64,000 nt of DNA from an uncultured Treponema sp. GTDB taxonomy: Bacteria; Spirochaetota; Spirochaetia; Treponematales; Treponemataceae. Both the position numbers and the translations under genes were made by a program. Where the stretch lies: assembly GCA_910584475.1 (NCBI GenBank), contig CAJUBD010000009.1:81370-145369 (forward strand), written 5' to 3'. Positions 57,363-64,000 of this stretch are shown here, piece by piece. Positions within the stretch are counted from its first letter, which is position 1, and the number at the start of each line of letters is the position of its first letter. The notes under the pieces are model-generated. The model was given only the letters and a program-made list of their open reading frames with translations, searched no databases and was not told the DNA's origin.

Positions 57363-57570
57363 TCCCTTAAAAATTAAGTCCGCAGGAAATGTCAATTTCC
57401 GAGGAACTTAATTTCGCCCGCGTTAGCGACTTGTTGCGACGCTGGCAAGTACAACAAGCGAGTTTGTGCAACAAACTCGAGATTAAAATCCGCGCGCCAT
57501 TTCAGCGCGGATTTTAAATGTTCCTTAAAAATTAAGTCCGCAGGAAACTCGCTTGAAACTTCGCGTTTTC
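57363..57570 (-). repeat. Composite hairpin elements between convergent genes
   Basis: Minus-facing. The full unit has the variable hairpin AATCCGCGC / GCGCGGATT with loop TGAAATGGC (57484-57520), CGAGTTTGTTGCACAAACTCG, the AGTTGCTAACGCGGGCG hairpin and the nested fourth hairpin (57372-57412). A broken second unit starts at 57520. 57571-57673 carries a GGCGAAAAATTT / AAATTTTTCGCC stem (57595-57627), a likely terminator. Confidence 0.75.
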
Positions 57571-57673
57571 CGAGAATTCTACTCGCTTCAAATATGGCGA
57601 AAAATTTTCAATACAAATTTTTCGCCATATTTTCCATCGCTCTCTGTATGAGGAGTTCCTTGATTCAAAAAAG

Positions 57674-58024
57674 TTATTTTGGAAAATAAAAATTCATTGT
57701 TTCTTCACCGAGTTTTTCCTTTCCCAAACGCTTCGCGATCAACTTGCACACTTGGCGGCTCAAAAACCACGCGAGCACGATCGACACGAACATCACGATT
57801 GACAAAAAAGTCGTTTGGGAATTTCCGCCGCCGTGAAGAACATATTCGTAAAAATATTTCGCCGCAATTATAGAAATGGGCGTCAAAATAAATCCGAATG
57901 CGAAAAGCAGCAAAGCGCCGCCCAATTGTAACAAAATCGTATTCCGTCTTTGCTGGCGCGCCGTGGGAGCTTTTTTTTCCGCCTTGTTCGGCGCGTCAAT
58001 TTTTTTCAACTCTTCTTCCGTCAT
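57674..58024 (-). CDS. Small two-span membrane protein, unknown function
   Basis: 116 residues: a charged N-terminus (MTEEELKKIDAPNKAEKKAP), two membrane segments (about 29-55 and 72-93), and a basic C-terminus. No known family. It lies downstream of rsmI in the same direction with a 120-base gap. Confidence 0.6.
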   Translation of the reverse strand: MTEEELKKIDAPNKAEKKAPTARQQRRNTILLQLGGALLLFAFGFILTPISIIAAKYFYEYVLHGGGNSQTTFLSIVMFVSIVLAWFLSRQVCKLIAKRLGKEKLGEETMNFYFPK

Positions 58025-58144
58025 CTTTTCGTCCTTGAAAAATCAAATTCGCACAAATCTCGCCAGAAACTTCGCCTTGCGGCTCGCCGTGAAAACATTG
58101 TTATAAGATGCCTAACTTGCCCGCGCGAGCGGACAGTGTAATGT

Positions 58145-58816
58145 TTAAATTCCCGCCACAAAAACCGCGATTTCGCCCTTGACGGACTGCCTCCGCGCAT
58201 AGTCATCGCGAACTTGAACAGCAGTGCCGTCCGTAATTTCTTCGTGGATTTTCGTCAATTCACGCCCGACGACAATTCTCCGCTGGCTTTCAATGTCGGC
58301 GATATCCGAAAGCAACTTTACTATCCTAAACGGCGATTCATACAGAACGAACGCTTCCTTTCTTTCGAGCAATTCGCGAAGCCGCTTGCGGCGTTTTCCA
58401 GGGCTGGGCGAAAGAAAACCCTCGAAAACAAGCGTCTTTCCGCCTGGACCTGCCACGCTCACCAAAGTGGCGAACGCGCTAGGACCTGGAATCGGCGTTA
58501 CTGTGAATCCCGCCTCGCGCACTTTTTTCGCCAAAATCGCGCCGGGATCGCTTATGCCTGGCATTCCAGCGTCGCTAGCATAAGCTACATTTTTTCCATC
58601 TTCCAAAAGCGCGATGATTTTTTCCGCGGCGAAATCTTCATTTTGAGCGCGGCACGAAATCATCGGCTTTCTGATTTCAAAATGCGTCAGCAATTCAAGC
58701 GTATGGCGCGTGTCTTCGGCCGCTACGACATCCACATTTTTCAGCGTTTCCAACGCGCGAAATGTGATGTCGCCCAAATTTCCGATTGGCGTTCCAATAA
58801 TATACAAAACCGACAC
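58145..58816 (-). CDS. rsmI: 16S rRNA (cytidine-1402-2'-O)-methyltransferase
   Basis: SAM-dependent methyltransferase of 223 residues with the usual motifs: VLYIIGTPIGNLGDITFRAL, VVAAEDTRHTLELL, VAYASDAGMPGISDPGAILA, VTPIPGPSAFATL. The ATG at 58834 overlaps the -10 box of a good promoter (its codons 3-4 are TATAAT), so I take the GTG at 58816 as the true start; that also fits the family N-terminus. Confidence 0.92.
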   Translation of the reverse strand: MSVLYIIGTPIGNLGDITFRALETLKNVDVVAAEDTRHTLELLTHFEIRKPMISCRAQNEDFAAEKIIALLEDGKNVAYASDAGMPGISDPGAILAKKVREAGFTVTPIPGPSAFATLVSVAGPGGKTLVFEGFLSPSPGKRRKRLRELLERKEAFVLYESPFRIVKLLSDIADIESQRRIVVGRELTKIHEEITDGTAVQVRDDYARRQSVKGEIAVFVAGI

Positions 58817-58822
58817 TTTTGA

Positions 58823-58851
58823 ATTATAGCACATCTCTTAAAAAAAAGCAA
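58823..58851 (-). promoter_or_regulatory. Leaderless promoter of rsmI
   Basis: Minus strand: TTGCTT (58851-58846), 17-base spacer, perfect TATAAT (58828-58823), then TCAAAA and GTG at 58816. The start codon would be at or within one base of the RNA 5' end. Confidence 0.7.
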
Positions 58852-58974
58852 TGGTTAAAATTAACACTGTCGTTATAACAATCAAAAATTAAGAAAACTT
58901 ACGAAATTAGAAATTCAATCTTTTTTCGGACGATACAATTTTTTGAGGCAAATTCTGTGAGCGGAAGAATTGCC

Positions 58975-59216
58975 ACCGAGTTTTTCGCCTTGTTTTTTTG
59001 AGAAAAACTCGCGTCGCTGATTTTAACACGAGTTTGCAATGCAAACTCGCTTGTTTGTCATTGTCGGGCTTGACCCGACAATCTATTTTGTACTTGTCCG
59101 CAACGCAAAAATTTACTAACGCGGGCGAAATTAAGTTCCTCGAAAACTGTTCTGGCAACGAGCCGTTAGGCGAAGTTTCAGACCTGTTTCCTGCGGACTT
59201 AATTTTTAAGAAGCCA
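58975..59216 (+). repeat. Composite hairpin element in the rsmI-lipoprotein gap
   Basis: Plus-facing. It has GTCGCTGATTTTAACACGAG (end of a first hairpin), CGAGTTTGCAATGCAAACTCG (59030-59050), ATTGTCGGGCTTGACCCGACAAT (59058-59080), a GTCCGCAACG...GCGGGCG hairpin and a fourth hairpin with an inserted GCAACGAGCCGTTAGGCGAAG (59152-59172). Neither flanking gene is downstream of it in this direction. 59217-59343 and 58852-58974 hold nothing recognisable. Confidence 0.7.
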
Positions 59217-59343
59217 AAAAATTTTAACTCGCCGCTTGCGCATTTTGCAGATTGGCGCAAAGTACTGATGCGTGATTTTATTATTCAGCAGCCCTTACGC
59301 TCGTTTCATAAACATTTTAGCAATATTGACGGGGATAGCGTAG

Positions 59344-59380
59344 AAAAAAAAGCCCCTGCCCAAAATTTTGGACAAGGGCT
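59344..59380 (-). terminator. Terminator of the lipoprotein gene
   Basis: Minus strand: AGCCC-TTG-TCCAAAA / TTTTGG-CAGG-GGCT stem (59380-59351) followed by eight T (59350-59343), 20 bases after the lipoprotein stop. A typical rho-independent terminator. Confidence 0.85.
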
Positions 59381-59400
59381 CGCACTGCGTCAAGCAGTGG

Positions 59401-60576
59401 TTATTCGACAAATTCAATGGACTTGATGTAAAGCGTACCAGTGTCCCCTTGCGGATAAATTTTTATAGCTTTAATCCTTTTCCAATCTGGATCTATGTTT
59501 TTATTTTCCTCGTCTTTGCTCTCTCCCCATCCGTATTCACTTGTTATGGAAGAGTCAGAAGTAGTCAGATTAAAATTACTTCCGCTATAGGTATATTCCA
59601 AATTATTAGCATCCATCACATTGAACTTCAGCCCATTTTCATTTTTTGTATAATCATCACCAATAATATGACCAGTGATTTTCATCTTCTTACCTGTCAA
59701 GTCCTGTTCGCTCGGGTATGTTATGATAAAACTCGCCCAACCTCCCGCCTCAATTTTTAGGTAACCAGATTGCACCGTAAACTTTGTACTCGCCCAATCC
59801 GCACTTGCACTTACCATGTCTTTCGTACTTGAGTCCGAGAAATCTATGCCAGGGAGTTCGATAGCATTACCAACATCATCTTCGCCAGGATTATCAGCCC
59901 CTCCTGTATTTCCACTACCTGTAAATTTAAAGCCGTATACAGTCCAATCAAAATCTGTAGAAGCAGCAAATTTTATCATCTTCAAATTTTTAAGCGCATC
60001 CACATATGCCGCATCTTTAGTTGCTTTTTGCTCATCAGTATCATTGTCTTCATATGTATCACTACTAGCAGTAGTAACACTACCTTTCGCTTCTCCTGAT
60101 TCAGACCAACTACCTATACCCCATTTAGCGAAAGTACGATTTTCATCTTCACCTTCATCGGAATCAAAAAATTGAAGGGATCCGCTATATTTATGTCCTA
60201 CTGATTGCGTATAACTAAAATAAAATCCTGCATACTTGGAAATATCAATCGATTCATCAAATACCAACGAAAGCGCAGCTTTATTCTCATCATCAGATGC
60301 TTTCGGCAAAATAAATTTTCCATCACTGTAAGTGACACCCTCACTGGCTTCAACCTTGGCAGTATATTCGCCAATCGTTATGGTAGCCGGCATAACATCG
60401 CCTGTATCATCCGGATCCGTTGTGCCCTCCCCCGTTCCTGGATCGTCAGGAACAGTGGTACTACCGCCTCCGTTGGGTTCATCGTCCGAAGAAGAATTAT
60501 TGCAGCCCACAAAAATCATCGCTCCAAAAATCGCCGCAAACAAAATCAATTTAGCAGTTGATAACATTCTGCTCAT
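59401..60576 (-). CDS. Secreted lipoprotein of unknown function
   Basis: 391 residues from the ATG at 60576, which has TAGGAGG at 8 bases; the longer frame to 60714 has no site. Lipobox LFAAIFGAMIFVGCNNSSSD (Cys21 of the mature start region), then a Ser/Asp/Gly/Thr-Pro linker (about 25-65) and two beta-rich domains. Each resembles the carbohydrate-binding-like modules common in treponeme lipoproteins (YAGFYFSYTQSVGHKYSGSL; WASFIITYPSEQDLTGKKMK; ending GTLYIKSIEF). Likely anchored in a membrane and binding sugar or glycan; that is inference. Confidence 0.8.
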   Translation of the reverse strand: MSRMLSTAKLILFAAIFGAMIFVGCNNSSSDDEPNGGGSTTVPDDPGTGEGTTDPDDTGDVMPATITIGEYTAKVEASEGVTYSDGKFILPKASDDENKAALSLVFDESIDISKYAGFYFSYTQSVGHKYSGSLQFFDSDEGEDENRTFAKWGIGSWSESGEAKGSVTTASSDTYEDNDTDEQKATKDAAYVDALKNLKMIKFAASTDFDWTVYGFKFTGSGNTGGADNPGEDDVGNAIELPGIDFSDSSTKDMVSASADWASTKFTVQSGYLKIEAGGWASFIITYPSEQDLTGKKMKITGHIIGDDYTKNENGLKFNVMDANNLEYTYSGSNFNLTTSDSSITSEYGWGESKDEENKNIDPDWKRIKAIKIYPQGDTGTLYIKSIEFVE

Positions 60577-60896
60577 AATATACCTCCTAGTATTTATGTT
60601 AAGGTAATTATCCGCCCATTGTTCGGCGCGAGCAACATTAAAAATTGCGGGAAAAAACTTGAATTTTTGTGAATAAACTGCCGTTTGGCAGCATAGCGGA
60701 CTCAAAGTCTGCATGGAACGAGAGCGTCAAGCATCGCTTATGTTCTTTGTTTTTCTTATAAATGTTCAGCACACGAATTGCGAAAACTCCATATTTTTGA
60801 GTTTTCGGGGATTTTTAAATGCGGCAAATGAATATAATGAACAAGCCGCAAAATGGCGATGAACTAGCTGAAACAAATTGTAGAAAGAATATTGAA
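60577..60896. other. Lipoprotein upstream gap, no gene seen
   Basis: About 320 bases upstream of the lipoprotein gene. It has AAAACTC...GAGTTTT (60785-60817) as a hairpin and a tRNA-Leu-like anticodon arm at about 60692-60710 without acceptor or T arms. No confident promoter was found. Confidence 0.4.
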
Positions 60897-61242
60897 AGGT
60901 TCCTTAAAATTAAGCACCGCAGGAAGTTTCAACTTCCGAGGACGCTTAATTAGCCCGCGCGAGCGGGCAGTAAATCGCGAGTTTTTGAAAAAAACTCGTA
61001 TTAAAATCAGCAACACAATTTTAGTTGCTGATTTTAAATGTTCCTTAATTTTCAGCAACGAGCGAATTGTCAAATTCGGGAATTGCTGAAAAAATCGTTT
61101 CGCAACGAAGTGCCTTCGCGAGGAGCGCACAGCGCGAAGTTTCAAGCGGAAACGACAATAAATAAGCGAGTTTTGGAACAAAACTCGAAGTTAAATTTTG
61201 CGACAGTATTTTGGTGCCAATTTTAAACCTTCCAAATTTTTT
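60897..61242 (-). repeat. Composite hairpin elements between the lipoprotein gene and kdgK
   Basis: Minus-facing. The unit 60897-61050 is nearly identical to the copies at 14131-14280 and, reverse-complemented, 56560-56707. A second, partly decayed unit (61050-61235) has a CAGCAACGAG...TTGCTG nested hairpin and an AAATTTTGCGACAGTATTTTGG first hairpin with one decayed arm. It fills the gap to the kdgK stop. Confidence 0.8.
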
Positions 61243-62265
61243 TTATCGAATTACGCGACCAGTGCCCGACGAGTGCACGAGCCTTTCCACGTCTTCCGCG
61301 CTCACCATGTTGAAGTCGCCTTCCACGCTGTGCTTGAGGCAGCCAGCCGCCGTCGCGAATTCCAAAGCGTCTTGCGCTCCAAAACCTTCACTCAGCGCGA
61401 AAATCAATCCAGCCGCGAAAGCATCGCCTGAGCCGACTCGTTCCACAACATCGATTTTATATTCGCGGCTTTGAAAGATTTCTTTTCCGTCAAAAAAAAT
61501 CGCGCTCCAATTGTTTTCGCTTGCGGAAATGGATTTCCGCAGCGTGAGCGCAATTTGCGAAAAACCGTATTTTTCCGCCGCAACTAAAATTGTTTTTTTG
61601 TACGCTTCTACGTCTATTATTCCCGAATCCGTGTCGGTGCGCTTCGTCTCAATGCCGAAAACATTTTTCATGTCGTCTTCGTTCGCAATGCAAAGGTCAA
61701 CGTATTTTGAAATTTCCGTCATCACTTTTTTCGCCTTTTGCTTCGACCACAATTTGCTTCGATAATTCAAGTCGCAAGAAATTTTCAGTCCAAGGCGTTT
61801 GGCTTCCCTGCAACTTTCCAGCGTGAGCAATTCGCAATTCTTTGAAAGGGCGGGGGTAACGCCCGTGACATGAAACCATTTCGCGCCGTCAAAAATTTTT
61901 TTCCAGACAAAATCATTTGGCGAAGATTCGGCGAAAGAAGAATGCGCGCGATCGTAAATGCAAAGGCTCGAACGTTGCGCCGCGCCTTTTTCCAAAAAAT
62001 AAATTCCAAGCCGTTCGCCTCCGCGCGCCACAAACGAAACGTCCACACCGTAACGGCGCAAAGAATTCAGCGCGGCTTGCCCCAATTGGTTTTGAGGCAG
62101 CTTCGTCACGAACGCGCAATCTTCGCCATAATTCGCAAGCGAAATCGCGACATTCGCCTCCGCACCGCCAAATTCCACATTCAACTTTTTCGCCTGCACG
62201 AAACGTTCAAAACCTTCGGGCGCGAGCCGCAACATCAATTCGCCGAAACAAACAATTTTTGCCAT
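61243..62265 (-). CDS. kdgK: PfkB-family sugar kinase, probably 2-keto-3-deoxygluconate kinase
   Basis: 340 residues. N-terminus IVCFGELMLRLAPEGFERFV and VEFGGAEANVAISLANYG are typical of KDG kinases; the catalytic motif is VVERVGSGDAFAAGLIFALS (Asp as base). It phosphorylates 2-dehydro-3-deoxy-D-gluconate from uronate breakdown; a related hexonate sugar cannot be excluded. The upstream promoter appears leaderless. Confidence 0.85.
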   Translation of the reverse strand: MAKIVCFGELMLRLAPEGFERFVQAKKLNVEFGGAEANVAISLANYGEDCAFVTKLPQNQLGQAALNSLRRYGVDVSFVARGGERLGIYFLEKGAAQRSSLCIYDRAHSSFAESSPNDFVWKKIFDGAKWFHVTGVTPALSKNCELLTLESCREAKRLGLKISCDLNYRSKLWSKQKAKKVMTEISKYVDLCIANEDDMKNVFGIETKRTDTDSGIIDVEAYKKTILVAAEKYGFSQIALTLRKSISASENNWSAIFFDGKEIFQSREYKIDVVERVGSGDAFAAGLIFALSEGFGAQDALEFATAAGCLKHSVEGDFNMVSAEDVERLVHSSGTGRVIR

Positions 62266-62271
62266 GGAAAT

Positions 62272-62300
62272 AGTGTATCATACTTTTCTCGTTTTTGCTA
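62272..62300 (-). promoter_or_regulatory. Candidate leaderless promoter of kdgK
   Basis: Minus strand: TAGCAA (62300-62295), 17-base spacer, TACACT (62277-62272), then ATTTCC and the ATG at 62265. Moderate match, no ribosome site. Confidence 0.5.
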
Positions 62301-62439
62301 GGGTTGATTATTATTTAGTGGCCTTGTCAAAATCGGAATTTTTTTTGAAGCCCCTTGCGGAAGCGAAACAACGCAGAGGCTACACCGGCGGAAGCGAAAC
62401 AGGCAGCGCGGGTAGACACATCACGCAAGCGACCCAAAC

Positions 62440-62600
62440 ATGCCGTTCCTTAAAATTAAGCATCGCAGAAAACGTCAGTTTTCGAGAATGCTTAATTCGC
62501 CTGCGTGAGCAGGCAACTACAAAAGGCGAGTTTTTGAAAAAAACTCGTATTAAAATCAGCGGCGCAATTTTAGTTGCTGATTTTAAATGTTCATCAATGC
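62440..62600 (-). repeat. Composite hairpin element in the kdgK-S1 gap
   Basis: Minus-facing toward kdgK. Variable hairpin AATCAGCAAC / GCCGCTGATT with loop CTAAAATTG (one arm changed), CGAGTTTTTTTCAAAAACTCG, GCCTGCTCACGCAGGC, and the nested hairpin with AAAACTGACGTTTT-type inner stem (62450-62495), ending AAGGAA. 62301-62439 and 62601-62729 hold no gene that I can support. Confidence 0.75.
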
Positions 62601-62729
62601 TTGTTTTTATGTTTTGGAAGTCCGTTTGCTTATTTGCGAAAAAAAAATGGAAAAACCTCAAAATTCTTATTAACAAGTTAAAGGATTCTGATAAAAATAT
62701 AAGCGACTTCCGTGGCAAAAGAATTCCGC

Positions 62730-62758
62730 TTGATATTCCGCGAAAATAATGTTATCCT
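62730..62758 (+). promoter_or_regulatory. Leaderless promoter of the S1-domain gene
   Basis: TTGATA (62730-62735), 17-base spacer, TATCCT (62753-62758), then TTTCTAT and the ATG at 62766. No ribosome site precedes this start. Confidence 0.6.
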
Positions 62759-62765
62759 TTTCTAT

Positions 62766-63866
62766 ATGCAAAAACTTGAAATTGGTGAACAAATTGAAAC
62801 TGAAGTTGTGGCGGTTACGGACACAACGATTTTTTTGGACTTAAGCTCGAAGAGCGAAGGTGTTTTGGATCGCGCGGAATTTTCCGATGAAAATCTTCCA
62901 AAGGAAGGCGACAAAATCAAAGTTTTCTTTTTAGGAACGCAAGACGGCGAGTCACGTTTTACCACGAAAATCAGCGGACAGAACGCGGACAAGTCGATGA
63001 TTGAGAACGCGTTCAATTCGGGCATCCCGGTGGAAGGCGTCGTTGAAAAAGAAATCAAAGGCGGCTACGAAATCAAAATCGGAGGGACGCGCGCTTTTTG
63101 TCCGTATTCGCAAATGGGCGGTCGTAAAAATTCTTCTGCGGAAAAATCGGCGGAAGAAAATTTCGTGGGAAGACATTTGGTTTTTAAAATTCAAGAATAC
63201 AAAAACGAAGGACGGAACATCGTCGTTTCAAACCGCGCGATTTTGCAAGAACAGCGCGAGCAAGGAATTTTGGATTTGCAAGCGCGAGTCGTAGTCGGAC
63301 AAAATGTGTCTGGGAAAATTAGTGCGCTTCACGATTATGGAGCGTTCGTGGATATCGGCGGATTTCAGGCGTTGCTTCCGGTTTCGGAAATTTCCTATGA
63401 GCGCGTTCAAAATATCGAAGACGTTTTGCATGTGGGACAGGAAATTACGGTGCAAGTGATAAAGGCGGATTGGAAAGCCGAGCGCGTTTCGCTGAGCCTT
63501 AAGGCTTTGCAAGAAAATCCGTGGAACAAGGCGGGCGCAAAATACAATGAAGGCACGAAGGTGGACGGCACGATTTCGCGCGTGGCGGATTTCGGCGTTT
63601 TCGTAAACCTAGAGCCTGGAATCGATGGTCTTGTTCATGTTTCTGAATTGAACCAAAAGCCCGGAACGAATTTGCGAAAAGTTTTCAAAGCTGGAGAAAA
63701 AATGTCGGTCGTGGTAAAATCTTTTGATTCGCAGGAAAGGCGCATTTCGCTTGCGCTCGCTTCTTCGCGCGAACAAGACTTGGAGACGACAAAATATCTT
63801 TCTGACGACGCGAATTCAGGAGATGGCGAAACTTACAATCCATTTGCCGCGCTTTTGAAAAAATAG
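62766..63866 (+). CDS. S1 RNA-binding protein with four S1 domains (ribosomal protein S1-like)
   Basis: 366 residues. Four S1 (OB) repeats: about 1-70 (EIGEQIETEVVAVTDTTIFL), 85-165 (VEGVVEKEIKGGYEIKIGGT, FCPYSQM), 180-250 (VVGQNVSGKISALHDYGAFV, ALLPVSEIS) and 265-340 (VDGTISRVADFGVFVNLEPG, LVHVSEL). It is shorter than the six-domain E. coli S1 but of the type used as S1 by several phyla. The ATG at 62766 matches the start of the first S1 domain; codons upstream to 62712 lie across the promoter. If it is S1, its leaderless start is notable. Confidence 0.85.
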   Translation: MQKLEIGEQIETEVVAVTDTTIFLDLSSKSEGVLDRAEFSDENLPKEGDKIKVFFLGTQDGESRFTTKISGQNADKSMIENAFNSGIPVEGVVEKEIKGGYEIKIGGTRAFCPYSQMGGRKNSSAEKSAEENFVGRHLVFKIQEYKNEGRNIVVSNRAILQEQREQGILDLQARVVVGQNVSGKISALHDYGAFVDIGGFQALLPVSEISYERVQNIEDVLHVGQEITVQVIKADWKAERVSLSLKALQENPWNKAGAKYNEGTKVDGTISRVADFGVFVNLEPGIDGLVHVSELNQKPGTNLRKVFKAGEKMSVVVKSFDSQERRISLALASSREQDLETTKYLSDDANSGDGETYNPFAALLKK

Positions 63867-64000
63867 ATTTTTTGTTTTAAACTTAAAAAATAATGCAGAG
63901 GCGGTACATTGATTTTTGTCATGATGAAATCATGGAGCGTTTCATCGTGATTTCCGCAGCGTGAGACAAAATCCCCGCGATGAAATTTTTTGCCTCTTCG
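63867..64000. other. Window end, nothing recognised
   Basis: 134 bases after the S1-domain gene. TTTTTTGTTTT follows the stop; GGAGCGTTTCATC...GATGAAATTT shows partial symmetry. No gene is seen. Confidence 0.3.

Noticed and set aside
60660..60720. tRNA-Leu(CAA)-like anticodon arm (GCGGACTCAAAGTCTGC)
   Set aside because: No acceptor stem, no T arm with GTTCGA, and the D arm is not well formed; probably chance.
62266..62730. 161-codon plus-strand frame starting at 62264
   Set aside because: It crosses the kdgK promoter region and a composite hairpin element and has no ribosome site or family pattern.

Overview
This window looks like part of a treponeme (spirochaete) chromosome, probably from the gut or rumen group. 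The evidence is a FlaB-type periplasmic flagellin behind a sigma28 promoter, paired periplasmic sugar-transport operons (MglBAC, and ChvE/MmsAB-like), RNase Y, an archaeal-type UMP kinase, and a moderate GC content with many Lys, Glu and Phe codons. No species can be named from sequence alone.

Layout. 1-3.4 kb: end of purL, then metI and metQ (no metN beside them). 3.7-7.4 kb: riboflavin genes ribD-ribE-ribBA-ribH. 7.4-9.3 kb: a decayed accessory patch holding an hsdR remnant and a class M sirtuin gene cut by a small MITE-like insert. 9.7-13.9 kb: flaB, rny, a GNAT gene and mrp. 14.6-17.8 kb: a tightly overlapping three-gene operon with foreign-looking codon use, encoding an HxGH nucleotidyltransferase, a PEP-synthase-like phosphotransferase and a viperin-like radical SAM enzyme. 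18.3-23.3 kb: dus, a CYTH gene, asd, dapA and plsC. 23.8-29.1 kb: mglB, an array of hairpin repeats, mglA and an mglC with a long N-terminal extension. 29.5-43.9 kb: pyrH, a glucosaminidase lipoprotein, radC, asnS, a DUF2335 pair, tRNA-modification, DNA-repair and cell-wall genes, an M16C protease and an EF-G. 44.3-51.9 kb: a ChvE/MmsAB monosaccharide importer leading into manC and two glycosyltransferases. 52-64 kb: yhbY, a LysR regulator, small membrane and HAD proteins, a cysK stub, an acyl-ACP thioesterase, a cytidylate-kinase-like gene, rsmI, a lipoprotein, kdgK and a four-domain S1 protein.

Two features cut across the window. First, many intergenic gaps hold a composite element of up to four hairpins. 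The stem sequences differ from copy to copy but stay self-complementary, while the loops and bulges are fixed. In most copies the element faces the downstream gene and its trailing AAGGA serves as, or lies near, that gene's ribosome binding site. Second, about ten genes have a sigma70-like promoter whose -10 box ends only 5-7 bases before the start codon (11 bases in one case), which predicts leaderless or nearly leaderless mRNAs.

The viperin-like operon is the best candidate for an undescribed system. Its partners differ from the nucleotide kinases usually seen beside prokaryotic viperins, and it sits in the accessory stretch with the broken hsdR and sirtuin genes.
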